Below are positions 32,785-42,014 of a stretch of DNA of 64,000 nt, in pieces; the stretch's first letter is position 1; each line of letters starts with the position of its first letter. The notes under the pieces are model-generated. The model was not told the DNA's origin, searched no databases, and saw only the letters and a list, made by a program, of their open reading frames with translations. The position numbers were made by a program, and so were the translations under genes. Source of the DNA: Desulfobaculum xiamenense (lineage in GTDB: Bacteria; Desulfobacterota; Desulfovibrionia; Desulfovibrionales; Desulfovibrionaceae); contig NZ_JAATJA010000001.1 of NCBI RefSeq assembly GCF_011927665.1, positions 1,035,019-1,099,018 of the forward strand, given 5' to 3'.

Positions 32785-33591
32785 ATGACCAGTCCTTCAG
32801 ACGCCGGTCCCAATCTTGCCGAACTGTGCGGCATCGCAGGGAATGCGCATCGTCGCCACATGAAGCTCTTTGTGCGACATGTGGCGCAGCGCCTTGCCCA
32901 TGCGGGCCTTTCGGCACCAGACATCGAGCAGGCTCTGCACGCCGCGCTGGAGGACTATCTGAAGGATTCGGATTTCGAGAGGGAATGCAGGATCACCGCC
33001 ACCCGCCACACCAACGAGAGGCTCGCACAGGAGAATCGCGGGCGCGACGGCATGGGACGACTCATCGTGGAATATGCCTTCATCAGGGCCGAAGGCGGGC
33101 CGCTCGTCCATCCCGAGGATTCGGAGCAGGACAGCCTCGCGCGGGAGGCACTGGTCACCGGCGTGCTTCCGCGCCCGGTCATGCGCTACTTCCTCATCAG
33201 CGTGCGCGGGACGGTGCGCGGCATCGACGGCTTCGAGAGCGACTCCCTGCTCTTCGGCAAGGACTGCGCCAGCTACCGCCTCGGCTGCGCCACCCTCGAA
33301 ACGATTCTGGTGGAATTTCGCTCGACCGGGCGGGATGGGCGCTCCAGCGTGGATTGGAGCACGATCTACGACGACAGGCGCGTCCGGCGGCTCGGGCATG
33401 AGTTCATCCGCGAAATCGCCGACACCCTCACGACCCTCGGCGAGGAGCACTACCAGCGCATACTGGAGAACATCCGCCAGCGCGACCCGGAGCGCACCGC
33501 CACGAACCACATGACTCGCACCATCGCGAGGGCCGATGTCGAGCTGATCATGTCCGCCCTACGCTCGGCCCTCGACAGGCACACGGAGTAG
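32785..33591 (+). CDS. Hypothetical protein, 268 residues
   Basis: I do not recognise this family. The protein is soluble, rich in Arg and Glu, mostly helical and without cysteine motifs. Segments GRLIVEYAFIRAEGG and FESDSLLFGKDCASYRLG may be a small folded core between helical ends. Composition returns to the GC-rich host type, so it lies outside the AT-rich island. The start follows GCAGGGAG. It converges on the lipoprotein gene, with only six bases between the two stops. Confidence 0.65.
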   Translation: MTSPSDAGPNLAELCGIAGNAHRRHMKLFVRHVAQRLAHAGLSAPDIEQALHAALEDYLKDSDFERECRITATRHTNERLAQENRGRDGMGRLIVEYAFIRAEGGPLVHPEDSEQDSLAREALVTGVLPRPVMRYFLISVRGTVRGIDGFESDSLLFGKDCASYRLGCATLETILVEFRSTGRDGRSSVDWSTIYDDRRVRRLGHEFIREIADTLTTLGEEHYQRILENIRQRDPERTATNHMTRTIARADVELIMSALRSALDRHTE

Positions 33592-33597
33592 CCGACG

Positions 33598-33942
33598 CTA
33601 CTTGTGCGCGTGGGAACGGCAGTACTGCTCGCAGATATCCCGAGCACGGGACACCGTGCTCGCGCAGCCGTCGCTGTAGTGCTGACGCGCAAGGCGGTTG
33701 TACGTCTCACGGCAGCGGGCAAGGCACTCCTCGCAGTCGGGAGTCGCGCCGCAATCCTCCAGCGCCAGCATGAACTCGTCGCAGATCTCCTGCTGGCGCA
33801 TGCATCCGCCGGTTCCGGTCTCAAGATCGCCGGGGGAATAGGCATAGCAGAGGCCACGGGTCTCGGAAAGAGTGCGCGTCGTCTTCGCACAACCGCAGGC
33901 CAGAAGCAGACAGGCCGCCAGAATGCCGACCATAGCTCGCAT
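33598..33942 (-). CDS. Cysteine-rich small lipoprotein
   Basis: The 114-residue precursor has a lipoprotein signal, MRAMVGILAACLLLACGCAK, with acylation likely at the Cys of LLAC. The mature part has ten or more cysteines in pairs (CYAYS, GCMRQQEIC, PDCEECLARC, GCAST, ICEQYC), so it is probably a disulfide-bonded periplasmic helical hairpin protein. I do not know the family. The start at 33942 follows AAGGAGTTGCGAC, an excellent site; a longer frame to 34122 overlaps the SRP RNA region and is rejected. Confidence 0.75.
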   Translation of the reverse strand: MRAMVGILAACLLLACGCAKTTRTLSETRGLCYAYSPGDLETGTGGCMRQQEICDEFMLALEDCGATPDCEECLARCRETYNRLARQHYSDGCASTVSRARDICEQYCRSHAHK

Positions 33943-34052
33943 GTCGCAACTCCTTGGTGACTGACTCGGCATCATTGCCGTATTCCCGCACGCTATACCC
34001 GCCCGGCCGGACGCGCAATACCGCCCACCAGCGGGGATGCGCAAACAATCGC

Positions 34053-34081
34053 TTGACAGTTCGGGCAAAAGCGTCAATAAA
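34053..34081 (+). promoter_or_regulatory. Promoter of the SRP RNA gene
   Basis: A perfect TTGACA (34053-34058), 17-base spacer and AATAAA (34076-34081) place transcription start near 34088. Confidence 0.6.
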
Positions 34082-34087
34082 AGCCCT

Positions 34088-34186
34088 CCACGAGGGAAGC
34101 CGGGCGGCAGGAACGCCGCCAACCCCGTCAGGCCCGAGAGGGAGCAGCGGCAACGGTTGTTCTTGGGTGTCCGGTTTCCCTGAAAG
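34088..34186 (+). ncRNA. ffs: Signal recognition particle RNA (4.5S type)
   Basis: The conserved SRP apex GTCAGGCCCGAGAGGGAGCA lies around 34127-34146 in the small bacterial SRP RNA form. GGGAAGCCGG near the 5' side pairs with CCGGTTTCCC (34171-34180) to close the rod. A consensus promoter precedes and a strong terminator follows. The 5' end is predicted from the promoter, so it may be off by a few bases. The RNA binds Ffh and targets membrane proteins co-translationally. Confidence 0.88.
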
Positions 34187-34217
34187 GCGCCAACTCACAC
34201 GAGTTGGCGCTTTTTTT
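34187..34217 (+). terminator. Terminator of ffs
   Basis: GCGCCAACTC pairs with GAGTTGGCGC around ACAC, followed by seven T. Confidence 0.95.
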
Positions 34218-34638
34218 GTGCCATTTCTTCACGCCCCATGACGGCAACCCAGTCCGCCGCCAGTGTTGCCGGATTCCCCCTCCCCCGAGGTCGCTAGGGC
34301 CGTTCAACATCCACATCAGCCATACACGCCGAACCCCACCCACGCATCAGGCACGCCAGCCCTCGCGCCAACACTCCAGCCCCCCTCCACGCCCTGCGCC
34401 CATCCCCCGCGAACACCCCCAGAGCATAGTAGCCCCCATCCCCGCCGCCCCCGATGACGCGACGCGCTCGGCGGCATATTCCAAGAACATTTTCCGATGG
34501 ACTAGACGAAAGCGCCGTGCACAAAAGATTTTCCGGTCACACGATGTTTTATTCAGTAAATTTTCGCGCCACTGTTTACATACTAATCCCAATATCGTAT
34601 GCATTTTCCCACGCACATCAATCTTCCAAGGAGGCGAC
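34218..34638. other. Leader region of the DUF4198 gene
   Basis: This 421-base spacer has a C-rich first half and an AT-rich second half. A TTTACA/TATGCA pair with 17-base spacing (34575-34603) may be the promoter. No riboswitch or metal-regulator box is certain. Confidence 0.4.
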
Positions 34639-35421
34639 ATGACTCGGTTTCTTCCCCGCCTTGCGGCGGCCGTGATTCTCTCCCTCGGACTTGTCGGACC
34701 CGCTTTCGCCCACTTCGGCATGGCCATCCCCTCGCAGCCAGAGGCGACCATGGAGAGCAAGAAGGCGCAGGTCACCTTCTCCTTCTCGCATCCCTTTGCC
34801 GGAAAAGGCATGGAGTTGGTCACCCCGGCCAAGGTCGGCGTGATGTTCGACGGCTCCGTCACGGACCTCAAGGGTAAGCTCGCCAAGGCCAGCGTGATGG
34901 ACCACACCGCATGGACCGTGGACTACACCTTCAAGCGCCCCGGCGTGTACACCTTCTTCATGGAGCCGACCCCCTACTGGGAGCCCGCCGAAGACTGCTT
35001 CATCATCCACTACACCAAGGTCATGGTTCCCGCCTTTGGCGGCGACGAGGGCTGGGACGCCCCGGCTGGCCTGAAGACCGAAATCATCCCCATGCTGCGC
35101 CCCTTCGGCAACTACGTGGGCAACACCTTCGTCGGCCAGGTGCTGATGGACGGCAAGCCCGTGCCCAACGCCGAGGTCGAGGTGGAGCTGTACAATCAGG
35201 GCCGTTTCACCCTGCCCTCCGACTATCATGAGACGCAGGTCGTCAAGGCCGACGCCAACGGCGTGTTCGCCTTCACCTGCCCCCAGTCCGGCTGGTGGGG
35301 CTTCGCGGCCCTGAACGAAGCCGACTACACCATCCCCGCCCCCGACGGCCCCGAAAAGGGCAAGCAGAAGGGCGTGGAACTCGGCGCAGTCTTCTGGACG
35401 TACATGAACGATTGGAAATAG
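34639..35421 (+). CDS. Periplasmic DUF4198 protein
   Basis: The 260-residue precursor has a signal peptide (MTRFLPRLAAAVILSLGLVG, cleavage after AFA) and a mature chain starting HFGMAIPSQP. It fits DUF4198, small beta-sandwich proteins sometimes linked to nickel or cobalt uptake (NikM/NikK-like partners). Supporting stretches are FSFSHPFAGKGMELV near residue 50 and DGKPVPNAEVEVELYNQG near 175, the latter like a Big/transthyretin-type fold. The start follows AAGGAGGCGAC. It stands alone, so a metal role is inference. Confidence 0.78.
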   Translation: MTRFLPRLAAAVILSLGLVGPAFAHFGMAIPSQPEATMESKKAQVTFSFSHPFAGKGMELVTPAKVGVMFDGSVTDLKGKLAKASVMDHTAWTVDYTFKRPGVYTFFMEPTPYWEPAEDCFIIHYTKVMVPAFGGDEGWDAPAGLKTEIIPMLRPFGNYVGNTFVGQVLMDGKPVPNAEVEVELYNQGRFTLPSDYHETQVVKADANGVFAFTCPQSGWWGFAALNEADYTIPAPDGPEKGKQKGVELGAVFWTYMNDWK

Positions 35422-35444
35422 GTTCGCCAATCCTCCCCACAGCG

Positions 35445-35470
35445 CAACGGCCGGACATGTCCGGCCGTTG
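35445..35470. terminator. Palindromic terminator between convergent genes
   Basis: CAACGGCCGGACA and its complement TGTCCGGCCGTTG form a perfect palindrome, followed by TCGTTTGTTG. Confidence 0.75.
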
Positions 35471-35496
35471 TCGTTTGTTGGGTCTGCGGCGAAAGA

Positions 35497-36042
35497 TCAG
35501 GAAGAGGACGAGTCGTCATCCTCGGGCGGACGCTGCGGCGGCATTGCATCCGGATTGAGGCGTACGGAAGGCATACGGCGGGCCAACGCGCGGTGGCGAA
35601 ACTCCGGCGACATGGCGTCGAGCACAAGCAGATCAAAGAGACTTCCCGCCGCGCCAGCGGACGCGCCAGCCACGGCACCGCCGAGAAACGCCCCGACGGC
35701 GGCCCAGCTTGCCGCGTCGGCCCACGGGGCGAACACAAGCCCCGCCACGACGCCGAGAAAGCCCCCAAAGGCGGAAAGCAGCAGCACGCCATCCGCGCCG
35801 TACTCCGCCCCCTTGCGATAGCGCATCCACATGTACGCTCCCGCACCGATCATCCCCGCGAAGCTCCCTGCATACCCCGCAAGAAGCACCTGAAACACCC
35901 CCATGACGGCGGACACGAAAAGCCCCTGCGGCGCTCCGCCATAAACGCCACCCACAAGCCCGGCCAAAACGCCCACGGCGCAGATGCCAAGAAAACAGTT
36001 CGTCCGGACGCGCAGTTCCATGTTCCATTGTGTCGCCACCAT
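35497..36042 (-). CDS. Glycine/alanine-rich membrane protein of unknown function
   Basis: The 181-residue protein has four to five hydrophobic glycine-rich segments (LGICAVGVLAGLVGGVYGG, AVMGVFQVLLAGYAGSFAG, VLLLSAFGGFLGVVAGLVF, AAVGAFLGGAVAGASAG) and an acidic cytosolic tail ending in serines. The family is unknown to me. The start is uncertain: GTG at 36051, ATG at 36042 or a later ATG; all keep the membrane part. The gene is divergent from the response regulator gene. Confidence 0.6.
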   Translation of the reverse strand: MVATQWNMELRVRTNCFLGICAVGVLAGLVGGVYGGAPQGLFVSAVMGVFQVLLAGYAGSFAGMIGAGAYMWMRYRKGAEYGADGVLLLSAFGGFLGVVAGLVFAPWADAASWAAVGAFLGGAVAGASAGAAGSLFDLLVLDAMSPEFRHRALARRMPSVRLNPDAMPPQRPPEDDDSSSS

Positions 36043-36127
36043 AGCCTCCACATGCAGAGTACGCCGCCCAAACGCCCGGCGGCAAGCGGGGAAATGCCAG
36101 ACGCTTCGCCAAACGGCAAAAAGGCCA

Positions 36128-36157
36128 TTGTGCTTCGGACTCGGAGCGTGGCATAAT
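36128..36157 (+). promoter_or_regulatory. Promoter of the stand-alone response regulator
   Basis: TTGTGC (36128-36133) and CATAAT (36152-36157) with an 18-base spacer, about 45 bases before the start codon. Confidence 0.45.
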
Positions 36158-36207
36158 CGAATCCGTCAAACACGCGCCCAGAACGCGAGAAACCCGCCGG
36201 AGAACCG

Positions 36208-36603
36208 ATGCGCATTCTTGTTGCCGACGATGACTACATCAGCAGCGAGCTTCTGACCCGCATTCTGGCCCCCTACGGGGAGGTGACGAATGCTCCTGAC
36301 GGTCGGAAGGCCATCGAGTCCTTCACGAACGCACTGGACGACAATCGCCCCTTCAGACTGGTCTGTCTGGACATCATGATGCCCGAGATGAACGGACAGG
36401 ACGCATTGAAGACGATTCGGCAGATCGAACGCGATCGGGGAATCCCCTCCGAAAAGGAAGCCCTGATCGTCATGACCACGTCCCTCGATGACCGCGCGAA
36501 CGTCGTCGAGGCGTACTACCGGGGCGGGGCCACGTCCTACGTGCCCAAGCCCATAGACAAGGACCTGTTCCTGCAGCTTCTCAGAGGCATAGGCCTCATC
36601 TGA
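36208..36603 (+). CDS. Single-domain CheY-like response regulator
   Basis: The 131-residue protein is one receiver domain with all catalytic residues: the acidic pair in VADDD, the phospho-Asp in LVCLDIMMPEMNG near residue 55, Thr in VMTTSLDD and Lys in VPKPID. Unlike the two pseudo-receivers in this window, it should be phosphorylated. No output domain or kinase is adjacent; it probably acts by protein contact in phosphorelay or chemotaxis-like control. The next gene follows after 29 bases. Confidence 0.92.
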   Translation: MRILVADDDYISSELLTRILAPYGEVTNAPDGRKAIESFTNALDDNRPFRLVCLDIMMPEMNGQDALKTIRQIERDRGIPSEKEALIVMTTSLDDRANVVEAYYRGGATSYVPKPIDKDLFLQLLRGIGLI

Positions 36604-36632
36604 GAGCCGGGCACCGGACCGAGGGATACCGC

Positions 36633-37229
36633 ATGCGACTCACCCCACTCGACCTTCTGCTCATCGGCATCTGCATCTTTCTCGCCCTGCGTTTTCTCGC
36701 GGCGCGAAAGAACGACGGCGACGACTCCGCGCAGGACGAAGCCGTGAAGAAGCGCGCGCTCGACGCCTACAAGCGCGCCGAACGCGCATGGGACATGCTG
36801 CGCTCCGACACGGAGTCGGACGACGAAACGCCCCCTCGCCCCGCTGCCCTGCACGGCGAATTCGATCCCAACGAATTTCTCGCCGGGGCCAAGCTCGCCT
36901 ATGCCCGCATTCGCGAGTCATGGGATGCCCGCGATCTCGACGACCTGCGCAACTTCACCACCCCCCGCGCCTTCGACGAATTCGCCAGCCGAGCGGAAAC
37001 AGAAACCCGCTCCGCCAGAACGGACCTTCTGCTGGTCAACGCCAGCATCGTCGAACGCCGCAACAACGGCGTGACCGAGGAAGCCTCCGTCCTCTTCGAC
37101 GTCACCCAACGCACGGGGCAGGACGCAGGCACAACATCGGTACAGGAAGTCTGGAAATTCGCCCGCGACGCTGAAAACGACGCGTCCCACTGGAAGCTCG
37201 ATTCCATGGAAACCGTCCGCCAGCACTAG
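36633..37229 (+). CDS. Membrane-anchored Tim44-like domain protein
   Basis: The 198-residue protein starts with one membrane span (LDLLLIGICIFLALRFLAA), then a charged linker and a Tim44/NTF2-like domain (FLAGAKLAYARIRESWDARD, through VQEVWKFARDAENDASHWKL). Tim44-like bacterial proteins are membrane-associated and of unclear role. It follows the response regulator closely and may be co-transcribed. Confidence 0.75.
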   Translation: MRLTPLDLLLIGICIFLALRFLAARKNDGDDSAQDEAVKKRALDAYKRAERAWDMLRSDTESDDETPPRPAALHGEFDPNEFLAGAKLAYARIRESWDARDLDDLRNFTTPRAFDEFASRAETETRSARTDLLLVNASIVERRNNGVTEEASVLFDVTQRTGQDAGTTSVQEVWKFARDAENDASHWKLDSMETVRQH

Positions 37230-37260
37230 CAGGGCTACCCCGCGTAACGGACACAAGCCA

Positions 37261-37313
37261 CACAACGCAAGACGGCCCCGGATGGTGATCATCCGGGGCC
37301 GTCTTGCGTTGTG
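37261..37313. terminator. Very long perfect hairpin between convergent genes
   Basis: Positions 37261-37284 and 37290-37313 are perfect complements (24 bp) around a five-base loop. The stem contains the GACGGCCCCGG core. It lacks a pure T tract but sits between convergent ends and is probably a bidirectional terminator. Confidence 0.75.
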
Positions 37314-37366
37314 GCCTGAAATGCGAAATCCCGCCACCGTCAGTCGGCATGGTCAAGGCGCACAGC

Positions 37367-38476
37367 TCAATGTCCTTGCGCCGTGCCGCGCAGATAGGCG
37401 TACAGCGCCATGTAGGCGCGGGCCATGGCCATGTCCGTGAAATATTCCAGACGCGCCCGCCCGCCTTCGACAAGGGCATTGCACAACCTCGTTCCCCCGG
37501 CGGCAATGTCGTGCAGCATGTCGGTCAGCACGCGGGCTAATTCGGCCCCGTCGCCATTTGCGAAGCTCAAGCCGCTGTAGCCGGGCTGGACCAATTCGAG
37601 ATTGGACGGCAGGTCCGACGTCACCACAGGGACGCAGGATGCCCAGCCTTCCTTGATGACCCCACTCGACCCCTCGCCATCGATACTCGGAACGGCAAGA
37701 ATGTCGAAACCGGGCAGCACCTCGCGGCTTTCCCGGTATCCGGAGAACAGCACACGTTCAGCCAATCCCTCCTGCCGCACCTTCGCCTCCAGCTCGGCAC
37801 GTAGCGCCCCATCGCCCACGATCTCCGCATCCCACGCAGGCAGCGAACCATCGCGAGTCAGGATGGACAGCGCGTCGATGAGCACCGCGTGCCCCTTCTG
37901 GGCGCTCAAGGCACCGACCATGCCGATGCGCAAGGACAGCCCCGCAAGCGGCGGACGGTGCATCACATAGCGGGCGGGATCGATACCGCTGTGGATCACC
38001 GAGACCTTGTCGGCATCGAGTCCGCACTCGCGCAGGGTGGCGGCGATTTCCGCGCTCACGCCCACCACGGCGTCGCCCATGGCGTACTTTCGGCGGCTCC
38101 ACCCGCGCCCAAGGGGATAGGACACGCGCCGCGAATGGACCAGTAGCGGCCTGCCCCCGCACAGGCGCTTGAGCACCGCGCCAAGCGAGGCGCTACGGGC
38201 ACAGTGCGTGTGCAGGCAGTCAATCCGTTCGCGCAGGATGAGCGTGCGCAGAAAGAGAATCGTCGCCGGATGCCACTCGAAACGCGAGGGAAGCGGAACG
38301 GTCTCGATGCCCTCCTCCCGAGCGCAGGCCATGAGCGGACTGTCGCCGGGTGCGGCGATTACCGGCCTGTACTCGCGCGATGCGGCGAGATGGCGGCACA
38401 GGTACAGAACCTGTCGCTGCCCCCCGCGCAGTTCGCGTCCGAGGTCGAGGTGGAGGATGGTCATCCGGTGCTGCAT
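37367..38476 (-). CDS. Glycosyltransferase family 4 protein
   Basis: The 369-residue GT-B enzyme has the N-terminal LDLGRELRGGQRQVLYLC, a central VIHSGIDPARY, a GMVGALSAQKGHAVLIDAL acceptor/donor hinge and a C-terminal VPSIDGEGSSGVIKEGWA with the donor-binding Glu. It transfers a sugar from a nucleotide donor, perhaps in LPS or exopolysaccharide synthesis. The ATG at 38476 follows GGGGA; an alternative ATG four codons later is also possible. No LPS genes are adjacent. Confidence 0.88.
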   Translation of the reverse strand: MQHRMTILHLDLGRELRGGQRQVLYLCRHLAASREYRPVIAAPGDSPLMACAREEGIETVPLPSRFEWHPATILFLRTLILRERIDCLHTHCARSASLGAVLKRLCGGRPLLVHSRRVSYPLGRGWSRRKYAMGDAVVGVSAEIAATLRECGLDADKVSVIHSGIDPARYVMHRPPLAGLSLRIGMVGALSAQKGHAVLIDALSILTRDGSLPAWDAEIVGDGALRAELEAKVRQEGLAERVLFSGYRESREVLPGFDILAVPSIDGEGSSGVIKEGWASCVPVVTSDLPSNLELVQPGYSGLSFANGDGAELARVLTDMLHDIAAGGTRLCNALVEGGRARLEYFTDMAMARAYMALYAYLRGTAQGH

Positions 38477-38596
38477 GTAAAAATCCCCGGCCGCGACAGA
38501 CGCGGCCCTATACGCTATGCGCCGGGACGGCATGCCGTCCCGGCGCTCATGATGTCATGACGTTTCGGTGCACACGCGGCGCACACGACAGCGGGC

Positions 38597-39538
38597 CTAG
38601 AAGGCTTCGCCGTTTTCCGCAATGTCCTTGAGGATAAGTTCGCGCAGCCGCTTGGACACCGCGCCGGGACGCACGTCCTGAATCGGCTTGCCGTTGTAGC
38701 GGACGATGCTCAAGCAGTCCCCGGTGGTGCCGAGGACCAGAATCTCGCGAGCATCGTACAGCTCGTTCTCCTGAATCTTGCGGAAGCGGACCGGAATCTC
38801 TCCGGCCAGCAGGTCGATGGCGCGGAACAGCGTGGTTCCGGCCAAGGCACGATCAAACTCGGGAACGACGATCTCGCCCGCCTGATCGACAATGCAGATG
38901 TTCTCCGTGGCGCCTTCGGCCAGGAAATCATGCTCGTCGAAGCAGATGGGGTAGTCGTGCCCCTTTTCGGTGGCCTCGTACTTCATCAGGGTATTGGGCA
39001 GATAGTCCACGGCCTTGATGGTGGCCAGCCAGCCCTGCTTGGCCGGGTAGCTGGTCCGGAACGCGCTTGCGCCCTTCTCGTACCACTCGACGGGCTTGGG
39101 ATGGAAGCGGTAGGCCACCACGTAGAGGCTGGGGATGGGGCACTCGGCCATGTCGATGCCGAATCCGCCCGGTCCGCGACCGAGCAGGATGCGCACCAGA
39201 CCGTCCTGTGCCCCAGCGGCCTGCGCGACCTCGAAAACGATCTCGCGCAGACGTTCCCACGAACAGGGCGGAGTGAGGTGAATGGCGTCCGCGGAGCGCT
39301 TCATGCGCCGCAGATGGGCATCCACCTGATACATTCTGCGTCCGAGGTACTTGAGCGTCTCGAACACGCCATCACCACGATGGACGAGGTGATCATCCCA
39401 CGGCATGAGCATGAGCTTGGGATCGGTACAGATGGCTCCGAGACGATGCTCGTAGAAAGCCAGCACGTCGTCCGTACCCGGACGGCGAATGGAGAGCATC
39501 CTCTTCAGGTATTCCTCGGAATCCAGAACGGGAATCAT
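38597..39538 (-). CDS. Class IV aminotransferase (branched-chain/D-amino acid type)
   Basis: The 313-residue fold-type IV PLP enzyme shows HRGDGVFETLKYLG near the start, the PLP lysine segment IKAVDYLPNTLMKYEA near residue 160, and FLAEGATENICIV near 195. The residues fit IlvE/DAAT-like transaminases or 4-amino-4-deoxychorismate lyase relatives; the exact substrate is not decided by sequence alone. The start follows AAGAGGAG. It follows asd by 25 bases in the same orientation. Confidence 0.87.
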   Translation of the reverse strand: MIPVLDSEEYLKRMLSIRRPGTDDVLAFYEHRLGAICTDPKLMLMPWDDHLVHRGDGVFETLKYLGRRMYQVDAHLRRMKRSADAIHLTPPCSWERLREIVFEVAQAAGAQDGLVRILLGRGPGGFGIDMAECPIPSLYVVAYRFHPKPVEWYEKGASAFRTSYPAKQGWLATIKAVDYLPNTLMKYEATEKGHDYPICFDEHDFLAEGATENICIVDQAGEIVVPEFDRALAGTTLFRAIDLLAGEIPVRFRKIQENELYDAREILVLGTTGDCLSIVRYNGKPIQDVRPGAVSKRLRELILKDIAENGEAF

Positions 39539-39563
39539 GTCCACTCCTCTTGAGTTCTCGACG

Positions 39564-40598
<1,035 letters not shown>

Positions 40599-40661
40599 TG
40601 CGAATTGTCTCCTTGCCCTGCCGGGTTGCGATCCGGCAGGAAATAACGTTGGCGAAACCGC

Positions 40662-41540
40662 CTAGTGCAGGCGGCCGAGGGAATCCACGATTTCAAGCAC
40701 GGCCTGCGCCCTGTTCAGGGTGTACAGATGCACGCCGGGCGCGCCGCCGTCCAGCAGCTCCCGCACCTGTCGCTTGGCCCAGTTCATGCCCACTTCGTAG
40801 GCGGCCTTCTCGCCGCCCGCCGCATCGGCGGCTTCGAGTTCGAGCAGGAACTTGCCCGGAATGCTCGCCCCGCAGAATCCGAGAATCCGCTTCACGGATT
40901 GCAGGCTCATAATGGGCAGCACGCCGGGAATAATTGGCTTGGTGACGCCCATGGCTCGCATGAGGTCCACAAAATTCCAGTACAGTCGGTTATCGAAGAA
41001 CAGCTGGGTCATGACGAAGTCGCCCCCGGCGTCCAGCTTGCCCTTGAGATATCCGTAATCCTCGCGGAAGGTCGCGCACTCGGGGTGCCCTTCCGGATAC
41101 CCGGCCACGGCTATGCCCATGTCGGGGTGGGCGGAACGGATGAAGCGCACGAGGTCCGACGCATGAGCGAAAGCCTCGTTATCCGGGCTGAACTGCTCCG
41201 CGCCCTTGGGCGGATCGCCACGCAGGGCGAGGACGTTGTCCACTCCCATGCCGCGAAGCTCGTCCAGAAAGGCGGAAATGCGCTCGGCGTCGGCGCCCAC
41301 GCAGGTCAGGTGGGCCATGGGTTCAAGCCCCTGATCCAGCTTGAGGCGGCGCACAATCTCAAGGGTGTTGGCCTGCGTGCCACCGCCCGCGCCGTAGGTC
41401 ACGGACGCGAACAGCGGATCGACCCCCTTGAGTTGCTCCACAGTCTCAAAGAATTTGGGCCACGCCTCCCGTTCCTTGGGCGGAAAGAACTCCAGCGAGA
41501 TGAACTGTCCGTTCTTCGCCATGAGATCCCTTATGCGCAC
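40662..41540 (-). CDS. metF: 5,10-methylenetetrahydrofolate reductase
   Basis: The 292-residue FAD TIM-barrel enzyme shows ISLEFFPPKE near the start, ASVTYGAGGGTQANT near residue 55, DNVLALRGDPP near 105 and GGDFVMTQLFFD near 175. It makes 5-methyl-THF for methionine synthesis, or acts in the Wood-Ljungdahl methyl branch. The chosen GTG start (41540) has AAAGGAG six bases upstream; ATG at 41522 is the alternative. It begins two bases after the Nudix gene stop. Confidence 0.95.
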   Translation of the reverse strand: MRIRDLMAKNGQFISLEFFPPKEREAWPKFFETVEQLKGVDPLFASVTYGAGGGTQANTLEIVRRLKLDQGLEPMAHLTCVGADAERISAFLDELRGMGVDNVLALRGDPPKGAEQFSPDNEAFAHASDLVRFIRSAHPDMGIAVAGYPEGHPECATFREDYGYLKGKLDAGGDFVMTQLFFDNRLYWNFVDLMRAMGVTKPIIPGVLPIMSLQSVKRILGFCGASIPGKFLLELEAADAAGGEKAAYEVGMNWAKRQVRELLDGGAPGVHLYTLNRAQAVLEIVDSLGRLH

Positions 41541-41542
41541 GG

Positions 41543-41950
41543 CTAGCTCCTTTTCGCGTTGGCCCAGCGGGCCAGTTCGTCGACGATCTCCGTATCCGCC
41601 GCAAGAAAGGGCACATCCCCGGTCTCTCCGGGAACGAACCACCGCCACGCGTGCCCCTCGTGCGGGACAACCGCGCCGCTGTGGGCGTGGACATGGAAGA
41701 AATGCAGGCGCACGCTGATATGCTCGTAATCGTGCCGCTTTTCCTGCCACAGTTCCATGTCCGTGGGAGTCAGGTCCAATTCCTCCCGCAGTTCGCGTAC
41801 AAGGGCATCCTCAAGGGATTCGCCACGTTCGACCTTGCCTCCGGGAAATTCCCAGAAACCGGCCTGCGGCTTGCCCTGTGGGCGCTCTACTGCGAGAAAA
41901 CGGCCATCGCGCCAGACTATTCCGGCCACGACCTCAACGACGCCGTTCAT
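41543..41950 (-). CDS. MutT-type Nudix hydrolase
   Basis: The 135-residue protein carries a Nudix box spanning about residues 37-60 (starts GGKVERGESLED, ends RELREELDL), with Asp in place of the usual Gly near the end. AGFWEFPGGK just before it is typical of MutT/8-oxo-dGTP diphosphatases. It probably cleans the nucleotide pool. It is coupled to metF by a two-base gap. Confidence 0.9.
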   Translation of the reverse strand: MNGVVEVVAGIVWRDGRFLAVERPQGKPQAGFWEFPGGKVERGESLEDALVRELREELDLTPTDMELWQEKRHDYEHISVRLHFFHVHAHSGAVVPHEGHAWRWFVPGETGDVPFLAADTEIVDELARWANAKRS

Positions 41951-42014
41951 CGGACCACCTTCATTTCATTTTGAGTGCACGAACAGGTGAGAATAGGGCG
42001 GAACCCCTTGAAAA

